DNA of 64,000 nucleotides, taken from NCBI RefSeq assembly GCF_963664135.1, contig NZ_OY760905.1:1572736-1636735 (forward strand), given 5' to 3'. This document shows positions 40,893 to 48,011 of this stretch, piece after piece. Under the pieces are notes generated by a model. That model was not told the DNA's origin and ran no database searches. It worked only from the letters and a program-made list of their open reading frames with translations. How positions within the stretch are numbered: position 1 is the first letter of the stretch; each line of letters starts with the position of its first letter. This stretch comes from an uncultured Acetobacterium sp. (GTDB lineage Bacteria > Bacillota > Clostridia > Eubacteriales > Eubacteriaceae). A program made the translations under genes and the position numbers.

Positions 40893-42026
40893 TTAAGCCA
40901 GATGGGGTTTTTCCCAAAGATTCAGTTTGGTACCGATGCCTTTTTCCAGGGCTTTACGATATAGTTTGGTACCCCAGGCAATATCTTCCACAGGCATCCC
41001 ACCAACCGTATAGAGGATGATCTCATCATCCGATTGACGGGCCGGGGTTCTGCCAGCAATGATGTTACCCAAATCACTGATGTCTTCTGGATTCATCATT
41101 CCTTTTTCAATGAGATCCATGTAATGAACAGCTAATAATCCCACTATTTCGTGTCGGGGGGCGGGGAGCTCTTCACTCCAGGCCTCATATAATTTATAAT
41201 TATCAACCACATTTCTGGCGCGGTTTAAAATAAAGTCGTCATCAAATTTGATATTGGCTGGCATACAAAACAGTGCGCCAGGTTTAATCCAGGCTTCTTC
41301 AATATAGGGATAGGAATCCGATCCAACCGATCCGGAGGTGGCCACGCTGATGATATCGGCACCTCGTACTGCCTCTTCCATGGTATCGACGATTTCGATC
41401 GTCGTGATCTGCGGAAATTCGGCTTTGACATAATCAGCGAACGCTTCTGAAGTAACACGTCTTCGACCATTGATTTTGATGCTGTCAATGTTGGGACAGG
41501 TAACCATGAACGACGCCAAGGCAGTTCTATTCATCACGCCGGGACCAATAATTCCGACAACTTTAGAATCTTTTCGGGCCAGATATTTTGCCCCAACTCC
41601 GGGAATCGCACCCGTACGGGTGGCACTGAGAATGTTTGCTGACATTAACGCCATCGGTGCACCAGTATCTTTTTCGTTGAGCATTACCGTCAGGATGGAA
41701 CGCGGCAGGCCTTTTTCTTTATTGGCAGTATTGGAACCATACCATTTCATCCCGGCCATATCGAATTCCCCGCCAAGGTAAGCTGGCATCGCCATATAAC
41801 GTCGGTCCGGGCCATTCAGGGGCATATTGGGAAATGGTGATGTTTCCGGGAAAGACAGCATAATTCCGTGAGAATTCTGGTTGGCTCCACCCATGATATA
41901 ATCGCCATCACTCATCAGTTTAAACATTTCAATCATCGTATCCACACATTCAGCCATGTTCTCAACCCCGGCAGCAATCATATCTGGTTCACTCAAGTAT
42001 AAAAAATCAATTTTAGTATCGTTCAT
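40893..42026 (-). CDS. Ornithine cyclodeaminase / mu-crystallin family protein
   Basis: 377 residues of the OCD/mu-crystallin family. NAD-binding motif VVGIIGPGVMNRTAL lies near residue 158, substrate-side KWYGSN near 97, and the family's SATSG-like SVATSG near 230. Members cyclise ornithine, reduce ketimines, or act as alanine or opine dehydrogenases. RefSeq names close-length relatives 'tyramine oxidase subunit B', which I recall but cannot verify. I choose the ATG at 42026, the second of two adjacent ATGs, with AAGGAG at good spacing. It is the first gene of the flavin/Fe-S dehydrogenase operon and is preceded by a leader with two hairpins. Confidence 0.85.
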   Translation of the reverse strand: MNDTKIDFLYLSEPDMIAAGVENMAECVDTMIEMFKLMSDGDYIMGGANQNSHGIMLSFPETSPFPNMPLNGPDRRYMAMPAYLGGEFDMAGMKWYGSNTANKEKGLPRSILTVMLNEKDTGAPMALMSANILSATRTGAIPGVGAKYLARKDSKVVGIIGPGVMNRTALASFMVTCPNIDSIKINGRRRVTSEAFADYVKAEFPQITTIEIVDTMEEAVRGADIISVATSGSVGSDSYPYIEEAWIKPGALFCMPANIKFDDDFILNRARNVVDNYKLYEAWSEELPAPRHEIVGLLAVHYMDLIEKGMMNPEDISDLGNIIAGRTPARQSDDEIILYTVGGMPVEDIAWGTKLYRKALEKGIGTKLNLWEKPHLA

Positions 42027-42053
42027 CATTTTTCTCCTTATTGTATTTAGTTT

Positions 42054-42082
42054 GGCGAGAAATGCGCGATACATTTCTCGCC
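42054..42082. repeat. Hairpin just before the OCD-family gene
   Basis: GGCGAGAAATG and CATTTCTCGCC form an 11-bp perfect stem with a 7-base loop, about 27 bases before the start codon and just upstream of the ribosome site. It has no T-run, so it looks like an mRNA leader structure or operator and not a terminator. Confidence 0.7.
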
Positions 42083-42141
42083 TGGTTTGCTGGCTTAATC
42101 AATGCCCACACTAAAAGCGACTGACCAAACGCGGCCTAATA

Positions 42142-42197
42142 AAGAAAGACAAAGTAGCCCCTTTTCCATTAAGAAACTAGACTACTTTGTCTTTCTT
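42142..42197 (-). terminator. Long hairpin between the hydrolase gene and the OCD-family gene
   Basis: AAGAAAGACAAAGTAG (42142-42157) and CTACTTTGTCTTTCTT (42182-42197) pair over 16 bp with a 24-base loop. The right side on the minus strand ends CTTTCTTTATT, so it may terminate the TetR-hydrolase transcript. A promoter-like TTGAAA-N18-TATGAT lies upstream on the minus strand, so it could instead be an attenuator of the dehydrogenase operon. Confidence 0.6.
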
Positions 42198-42299
42198 GTC
42201 TATAACTTTACCCTATGTATACTCAATCATATTGTAAAAATCGGAACTTTTTCAAAGCGCTATTAAATTGCTCCTTTTTGTCTGATTAAAATTTCAAAT

Positions 42300-43223
42300 T
42301 CAGGTTTTCAAATGGTTCCAAATAAATTGACAAACTTCTTCCAGCGCCTCGGTCGCTTCTGGAAACATCGGTGCCAGCAAGGGGAAGCAGTGAAACATCT
42401 CTTTCCACACTTTTATCTGAATTTCTACTCCAGCATCTTTAGCTTTTTGGGCAAAACGCGTTGAATCATCCCTCAGGGTTTCATTATCTCCCACCTGAAT
42501 AATTGTTGGCGGTAAACCGCTTAGATCCCCAAACAGTGGTGATGCATAGGGATGTTTAGGCTCGCCTTCGCCGATATAGTAGTCAAGATATGTTTCATTT
42601 GCACCTTTGGGTGTACAGGGATCAGCCTTCACCCGGGTCATATGGGATGCTCCCGAAATTGTCATATCCGTACACGGTGAAAAGACGGCACAGACTCTCG
42701 GCAACGGCATGCCATCATCCTTACATTTAAGAAGTGTAGCTAACGCGATCCCACCACCAGCTGAATCGCCGGCAAATACAATATTTCTAGGTTGATAGCC
42801 CTGTTCAATGAGCCAGCCGTAAATTGCCGCTGAATCATCAACGGCTGCCGGTGCCGGATGTTCCGGAGCCAACCGATAGTCAAAGACCAGGGCGTTAATG
42901 CCCAGATGTTTGACAAAGTTTCCAACAATATTTCGGTGCGATCGGGCATTGCCCATCACAAAACCACCCCCATGAAAATAAAGGACGGCTTTATCTTTGG
43001 GGGCATCTTTAATTTCGACCCATTCCGCATAAAAATCCGGATAATTACTTTCTCTATAATTGATGCTTTCGATTGGTTTAAAAAAACGGGCGGCACTTTC
43101 ATCACAGTCTCGACGCAACTTTTCGATTGATGTGTTTTTATCAATCACTTCCGGGCGCAATTGCCCTTTAAATAAATGTCGATATTTCAACATGACATGC
43201 ATCATTTTTGCTTTGGTACTCAT
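42300..43223 (-). CDS. Alpha/beta hydrolase of the hormone-sensitive-lipase family
   Basis: 307 residues. Oxyanion-hole motif HGGGFVMG (about 83-90), nucleophile motif GDSAGGG (about 153-159), acid residue in VGDNETLRDD (near 250) and catalytic histidine in EMFHCFPL (near 280). This is a complete catalytic triad of the HSL/BFAE carboxylesterase family. There is no signal peptide. The gene follows the TetR gene by six bases and so shares its palindrome-controlled promoter. It may hydrolyse an ester or amide precursor of the substrate oxidised by the downstream dehydrogenase; this is inference. Confidence 0.9.
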   Translation of the reverse strand: MSTKAKMMHVMLKYRHLFKGQLRPEVIDKNTSIEKLRRDCDESAARFFKPIESINYRESNYPDFYAEWVEIKDAPKDKAVLYFHGGGFVMGNARSHRNIVGNFVKHLGINALVFDYRLAPEHPAPAAVDDSAAIYGWLIEQGYQPRNIVFAGDSAGGGIALATLLKCKDDGMPLPRVCAVFSPCTDMTISGASHMTRVKADPCTPKGANETYLDYYIGEGEPKHPYASPLFGDLSGLPPTIIQVGDNETLRDDSTRFAQKAKDAGVEIQIKVWKEMFHCFPLLAPMFPEATEALEEVCQFIWNHLKT

Positions 43224-43229
43224 ATTACT

Positions 43230-43856
43230 TTATTCCTCTCTTTTTCTTTTAGTTTCGATTAAAAACATCGCTGCGATCACCTGATAATCCAGTTTTACTT
43301 CCTGATTATTGTTGGTGGAATAATATATTGCCAGGCCATTTATACTGGTCCAGAAAAAAATTGCCAACATTTTAGGATTCCCTGCTACAACAGTTCCTTC
43401 TTTTTGTCCCGCTTCGATTATTTCTTCGATGACCAGATAGGGGATGCTCCTTTTTTTCTGAATCAGATCCTGAGCCTCCTGAGGAATTGCCGTTGAATTG
43501 GTTGCCTGGGTAATTAACCGACAGGTATCTAAAAATGTCTGGCTGTTTTCAATGGTCTCTACCAGTCGTTCTAAGGCAAAACGAATTTTTTCACCGGGGT
43601 CGGTGTTCATATCCCGTACTGAATAAGATGCCTCAATGGTTTTATCCAATGCATCGTTAATGAGATCCACAAAGATTTCGTCTTTTGATGCATAGTAATG
43701 ATATAAAAGCCCCTGAGCAATGTCGGCTTCCGCTGCAATATCCTGGATGCGGGTGGCAAACAAACCCTGTTTGACAAATTGACTAAGTGCCGCATTGCGA
43801 ATTATCTCTTTGCGGGTTTCCCTGATTTTTTCATTTTGTTCCTTTGTTCGTGCCAT
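43230..43856 (-). CDS. TetR-family repressor
   Basis: 208 residues. The N-terminal TetR HTH spans about 10-57 with TRIQDIAAEADIAQGLLYHYYASKDEIF; the rest is an all-helical ligand domain. The ATG at 43856 has GGGAGG six bases upstream; a longer opening to 43919 would begin upstream of the promoter and is not used. A perfect palindrome overlaps its promoter (43863-43906), so autoregulation is almost certain. Target genes should include the hydrolase and perhaps the whole dehydrogenase cluster. Confidence 0.92.
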   Translation of the reverse strand: MARTKEQNEKIRETRKEIIRNAALSQFVKQGLFATRIQDIAAEADIAQGLLYHYYASKDEIFVDLINDALDKTIEASYSVRDMNTDPGEKIRFALERLVETIENSQTFLDTCRLITQATNSTAIPQEAQDLIQKKRSIPYLVIEEIIEAGQKEGTVVAGNPKMLAIFFWTSINGLAIYYSTNNNQEVKLDYQVIAAMFLIETKRKREE

Positions 43857-43862
43857 GATGCC

Positions 43863-43919
43863 TCCCAAATGATATATTGAATATATATTCAATATATCAT
43901 TTGGGAAAATCTTTGTCAA
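43863..43919 (-). promoter_or_regulatory. TetR promoter covered by a 44-bp perfect palindrome
   Basis: 43863-43906 is a palindrome with no mismatch over 22-base half-sites. Its core is TTGAATATATATTCAA and its ends are TCCCAAAT/ATTTGGGA. Minus-strand -35 TTGACA (43919-43914), 17 bp, -10 TATATT (43896-43891) place the -10 box and start site inside it. The promoter-distal end overlaps the ribosome site of the TetR gene. Confidence 0.9.
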
Positions 43920-44161
43920 TCATAAAGTCTGATTTTTTGTAGCAGTATTGTCCATACTCCGACCATCGTTTTCTTAGGTAATGCCTCTATATTTCAGGTT
44001 TTTCTTAAGGAAGCGTTTATTTAACATTTTCTGTGGTATTATTAAAGAAGTGATTATCGAGCGCACTTTATTCTCAAACTTTATTTTTATTTCTAATTTA
44101 ATTGAATCGTTTGTCTTGTAAAGAACTTGTTCTTGTCCACGTGAAAGGAGTATTATACTCT

Positions 44162-45238
44162 ATGAAAGAAAAAGCTTTACTCTACTGTGAAGGTCAATTT
44201 GGTGAATCCGATGGAAAAACAGCCAATGGTTTAGTCCGACGTTCTCAAAAATACCACATCACATGTGTGATAGACAGCACTAAAACAGGCATGGATGCCG
44301 GAAAAGTATTGGAAGGAACTGAAAATGGGATACCCATCTTTCGGGATATTGCCGAAGCAATTGATCAATTACCCGAAGTTCCTAAATATTTTATTTATGG
44401 CATTGCACCAAAAGATGCGATTTTATCAACCAAAGAAAGACGTATTTTTTTGAAAGCCATGTCTTTAGGCATGGATATCGTCAATGGTCTTCATGAATTT
44501 ATTTCTGAGGATTCTGAATTTAAACAACAAGCTAAACATTTTCGGGTTAAACTCTATGATATCCGAAAGCCGCTAGCCAATCGCTATCTGCATCTTTTTA
44601 CCGGCGATATTTTAAATGTAAAAACGCCTAAAATCGCCATTCTCGGCACGGATTGTGCCGTCGGTAAGCGAACCACGGCGATGTTGCTGATTGCCGCTCT
44701 AAAAGAACGGGGACTTCGAGCCAGTTTTATCGGTACCGGTCAGACCTCATTGATCCAGGGCGAAAAATATGGGATCGCTTTGGATGCGATTCCCTCTGAA
44801 TTTATGACTGGCGAATTGGAAAATGCGGTGGTCCAGGCAAATATTCACGAAAAACCCGATGTCATTATCCTGGAAGGACAGGGCGCGCTCAGTCATCCAG
44901 CCTTTATCAGCTCCTGTGCTATTATCCGCGGCGGAAAACCGGATGCCATCATTGTTCAGCATCCACCTAAACGAAAACGTCGTGTGGATTTTGACTATCT
45001 GCAAATGCCAACCCTCTCCAGTGAAATTGAACTTCTTGAACAGTTTTCCCAATCCAAGGTTATTGCGATCACCCTCAATCATGAAGATATGAGCGAAAGT
45101 GAAGTTCATGAAACCATCAAAACCTACGAACACGAATACCATCTGCCAACCACCGATACCTTAAACTACGGTTGCAACAAGTTGGTTAAATCAGTTTTAA
45201 AAGCTTTCCCCGAATTAAAAGAAAAAATCACCAATTAA
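44162..45238 (+). CDS. DUF1611 protein (DgcN-like)
   Basis: 358 residues of the DUF1611 family. The N-terminal Rossmann-like part spans about 1-120. It is followed by a P-loop domain with GTDCAVGKRTT near residue 161 and a Walker-B-like VIILEGQGAL near 240. DgcN, a characterised member, was reported to act in D-glutamate catabolism with DgcA; no dgcA is visible here. I choose the ATG at 44162 with AAAGGAG upstream (spacing slightly long at 11); a GTG at 44141 is in frame. The upstream 43907-44161 region holds only the TetR promoter and a small AAGAAC-TT-GTTCTT dyad at 44121-44134. Confidence 0.85.
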   Translation: MKEKALLYCEGQFGESDGKTANGLVRRSQKYHITCVIDSTKTGMDAGKVLEGTENGIPIFRDIAEAIDQLPEVPKYFIYGIAPKDAILSTKERRIFLKAMSLGMDIVNGLHEFISEDSEFKQQAKHFRVKLYDIRKPLANRYLHLFTGDILNVKTPKIAILGTDCAVGKRTTAMLLIAALKERGLRASFIGTGQTSLIQGEKYGIALDAIPSEFMTGELENAVVQANIHEKPDVIILEGQGALSHPAFISSCAIIRGGKPDAIIVQHPPKRKRRVDFDYLQMPTLSSEIELLEQFSQSKVIAITLNHEDMSESEVHETIKTYEHEYHLPTTDTLNYGCNKLVKSVLKAFPELKEKITN

Positions 45239-45240
45239 AA

Positions 45241-45273
45241 AAAAGCCCATGCGATTTTTTCGCATGGGCTTTT
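45241..45273. terminator. Bidirectional terminator between convergent genes
   Basis: AAAAGCCCATGCGA and TCGCATGGGCTTTT, a 14-bp perfect stem, directly after the DUF1611 stop and eight bases before the flavin-reductase stop. Confidence 0.93.
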
Positions 45274-45280
45274 GTATTAA

Positions 45281-46021
45281 CTATCGGGTGGCGTGATAAT
45301 AGGCGTAAGTCATGGGTTCTTCTTTGCTGAAGCCGTCTCCATCCACAACCTTGCCGATGAACATATAGTGGGTTCCCAAATCAATGGTTTGTTCGACTTC
45401 ACATTCAATAAAGCACAGGGTTTCCAATAAACCAGGACAGCCGGTTTTTTCTCCGGTTACATAGCTGAGCGTTTTAAACTTGTCCACCTCGCGTCCACTT
45501 TGGTAACCAAAATGTTTGATCAGATCATGATTTTCTTTTCCCAGAATCGAAACACCGAACACGCCAGATTCTCTCACATATTCAGATGTCAGGGTTCCTT
45601 TTCCAAGGCATACGCTTGCTCTTAATGGGGTGCTGGTAACCTGAATAAAGGTATTGGAAACCATGCCATTGAGCTTATCATCTTTAAGCGATGAAATAAT
45701 ATATAAGCCGTAGCTGACATTAAATAATAAGGTCTGCAGCGCTTCTCTTTTTTTATCGGATAAACCGTCCGGGACTTCTTCAACCAGAACAAATTTTTCT
45801 GGACCTACCCCGCAGATTGGGCATTTATCTGGTGGTGTTTCACCTATATGGATATAATTACAAACGGTACAACGCCATTTTTTCTCTTTATTAGGAACAA
45901 TGACTTCGGTATCTTCGATTAAAACAAACTTATCCGGGCCCACTCCGCAAATTGGGCATTTGTCGGGAGGAGTATCACCTTCATGTACATAATTGCATAC
46001 TGTGCAGCGCCATTTTTTCAT
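45281..46021 (-). CDS. Flavin reductase with two N-terminal rubredoxin-like domains
   Basis: 246 residues. Two consecutive rubredoxin-type zinc-ribbon/iron domains (CTVCNY...CPICGVG at residues about 5-28 and again at about 44-67) are nearly identical to each other. A flavin-reductase-like FMN domain follows (about 88-246, VSYGLYIISS...GMVSNTFIQVTS). It resembles high-molecular-weight rubredoxins (Hrb) of Moorella, which couple NADH to flavodiiron NO/O2 reductases; in Hrb the single rubredoxin lies C-terminal as far as I recall. The start is the ATG at 46021. The protein is probably a redox carrier for oxidative or nitrosative stress defence. No flavodiiron gene is in the window. Confidence 0.88.
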   Translation of the reverse strand: MKKWRCTVCNYVHEGDTPPDKCPICGVGPDKFVLIEDTEVIVPNKEKKWRCTVCNYIHIGETPPDKCPICGVGPEKFVLVEEVPDGLSDKKREALQTLLFNVSYGLYIISSLKDDKLNGMVSNTFIQVTSTPLRASVCLGKGTLTSEYVRESGVFGVSILGKENHDLIKHFGYQSGREVDKFKTLSYVTGEKTGCPGLLETLCFIECEVEQTIDLGTHYMFIGKVVDGDGFSKEEPMTYAYYHATR

Positions 46022-46174
46022 TTTGTTCACCACTTTCTTAGAATTACTTTTTAGTTTATAATTATTATAATTTATAAGCAAGTTGAAGTACAGGGATAAA
46101 TGCATGTTCTAATTATCATTATAACTCTTTTTTGAGCATATTCATATAAAAATTGCATTTTTTTGTAAAAAAAG

Positions 46175-46194
46175 GGAATATTCCAGGGTATAAT
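46175..46194 (+). promoter_or_regulatory. -10 box and palindrome upstream of adenine deaminase
   Basis: TATAAT at 46189-46194, 45 bp before the ATG. GGAATATTCC (46175-46184) is a perfect 10-bp palindrome in the spacer region. The -35 element is unclear. No purine riboswitch core was found in the leader. Confidence 0.45.
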
Positions 46195-46238
46195 TATTTA
46201 TCTCTCAATTAAATCTGTATGCATAGATAGGTAGAAAT

Positions 46239-47954
46239 ATGAGAAACTATAAAGAAAACCTCAAAAAAAATATTGCTGCATCCAATGGTTTTGAAAAAGC
46301 AGATCTCGTTTTGAAAAACGCCAAGATTCTCAATGTATTTTCTGAAGAAATCATTGTCGGTGATCTGGCTATTTCCCATGGCATCATTGTCGGTACCGGT
46401 TCTTACGAGGGTATTGAGGAAGTGGATCTCGGTGGAAAATATATTGTGCCGGGATTTATTGATGCCCACCTGCATATTGAATCCACTATGGTCACGCCTT
46501 TTGAACTGGCCAAAGCCATTGTCCCTACCGGCACCACGACGATTATTGCCGATCCCCATGAGATTGTTAATGTAGCAGGTAAAATCGGGCTGGACTATAT
46601 CCTTACTGCCAGTGAACAGCTTCCTTTAAATGTCTTTGTGATGCTCCCATCATCGGTTCCGGCCACCCCATTTGAAACAAACGGAGCCGGACCTTTTGTC
46701 GCCGCCGAGATGCAGCCCTATCTGGACCATCCCCGAATTCTGGGTCTGGGTGAAGTTATGTGTTTTACCGATGTCCTGGCTGGTGATTCGGTGATTCTGG
46801 ATAAGCTGACCCTGTGCCGCCACAAGATTTCTGATGGCCACGCTCCCGGACTTTCGGGAAAACCGCTCCAGGCCTATGGCTGCGCCGGTATTAACAGTGA
46901 ACACGAATCCACCAGTTTTTTAGAGGCTCTTGAAAAACTAAGAGCCGGCTTTTATATTCTCATTCGGGAAGGGTCCGCCGCCAAAAACCTTACCGCTATT
47001 GTGAGGGGTTTGCTTCAATATGAAGTCCCGCTGGATCGGTTTCTCTTCTGTACCGATGACAAGCATCTGGAAGATATCCATCAGGACGGACATATCCGCT
47101 GGAATATCAAGCTGGCTATCGATCTGGGGTTGTGCTCCATTAAGGCCATCAAAATGGCGACAATTAATACCGCCCAGGCCTACGGGTTGAAAAAGCTTGG
47201 TGCCATCGCACCGGGATATCGGGCCGATCTGGTAATTCTCTCGGATCTTGAAACCATGACCGTTGAACAGGTTTATAAGGACGGCGGTTTGGTTAACGAC
47301 ACCCTCTGGGAGGGCAAACCGCATTATCAGATCGATCCCGTTCTTCTTAATTCGGTTCACGTCCATGGGCTCACTCCTGATAAATTAATCCTTCCGATTC
47401 ACGAAAAAAACCATGTTATCGAAATTGTACCCGACCAGATAGAAACCCATCATCTGATTGAAGCTCTACCGGGACAAGACGGTCTGTTTGTTTCCAATGA
47501 AAACTATGCTAAGCTATGTGTCATTGAACGGCATCGGCATACCGGCAATGTCGGGGTGGCGGCCATCAAGGGCTTTGGAATCCGTAGCGGTGCCATTGCC
47601 ACCACCGTCGCCCATGACTCCCATAATATTATTGTAGCTGGTGATAATGATGAAGATATCCTGCTGGCGGTCAATCATCTGGCTAAAATCGGCGGTGGCT
47701 ATATAGTTGTGTCAAATCACCAAATCATCGGTGCTGTTCCATTGACACTGGCCGGACTGATCAGTCTTGATTCGGGCGAAATGGTACAGCAGAAAGTGGC
47801 TTCACTGATTGAATGTGCCCATCAGCTCGGCGTACCAGCCTGGGTTGATCCCTTTATTACCCTTTCCTTTATGGCCTTGCCAGTGATCCCGTCCCTGCGT
47901 TTAACTGATATGGGGTTGTTTGATGTCAATGAATTTCGCTTAATCGTGGATTAA
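46239..47954 (+). CDS. ade: Adenine deaminase
   Basis: 571-residue metal-dependent amidohydrolase that deaminates adenine to hypoxanthine and ammonia in purine salvage. Metal motif GFIDAHLHIEST (about 72-83), family-specific PHEIVNVAG (about 107-115), and FCTDDKHLEDI (about 268-278). The C-terminal adenine-deaminase domain is also present (GIRSGAIATTVAHDSHNI near 447). The length matches the family (about 570-600). The gene stands alone between terminators; the ribosome site is weak (AGGTAG). Confidence 0.96.
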   Translation: MRNYKENLKKNIAASNGFEKADLVLKNAKILNVFSEEIIVGDLAISHGIIVGTGSYEGIEEVDLGGKYIVPGFIDAHLHIESTMVTPFELAKAIVPTGTTTIIADPHEIVNVAGKIGLDYILTASEQLPLNVFVMLPSSVPATPFETNGAGPFVAAEMQPYLDHPRILGLGEVMCFTDVLAGDSVILDKLTLCRHKISDGHAPGLSGKPLQAYGCAGINSEHESTSFLEALEKLRAGFYILIREGSAAKNLTAIVRGLLQYEVPLDRFLFCTDDKHLEDIHQDGHIRWNIKLAIDLGLCSIKAIKMATINTAQAYGLKKLGAIAPGYRADLVILSDLETMTVEQVYKDGGLVNDTLWEGKPHYQIDPVLLNSVHVHGLTPDKLILPIHEKNHVIEIVPDQIETHHLIEALPGQDGLFVSNENYAKLCVIERHRHTGNVGVAAIKGFGIRSGAIATTVAHDSHNIIVAGDNDEDILLAVNHLAKIGGGYIVVSNHQIIGAVPLTLAGLISLDSGEMVQQKVASLIECAHQLGVPAWVDPFITLSFMALPVIPSLRLTDMGLFDVNEFRLIVD

Positions 47955-47970
47955 CCTCTTTATCCAACTC

Positions 47971-47999
47971 AAAAAAGACAGCTAAGCGCTGTCTTTTTT
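47971..47999. terminator. Bidirectional terminator between ade and metH
   Basis: AAAAAAGACAGC / GCTGTCTTTTTT with a 5-base loop between convergent genes. Confidence 0.93.
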
Positions 48000-48011
48000 G
48001 TTGTTCCAATT

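Noticed and set aside
46022-46238. Purine riboswitch before adenine deaminase
   Set aside because: None of the conserved loop or junction sequences of purine aptamers is present; only a -10 box and a short palindrome are seen.
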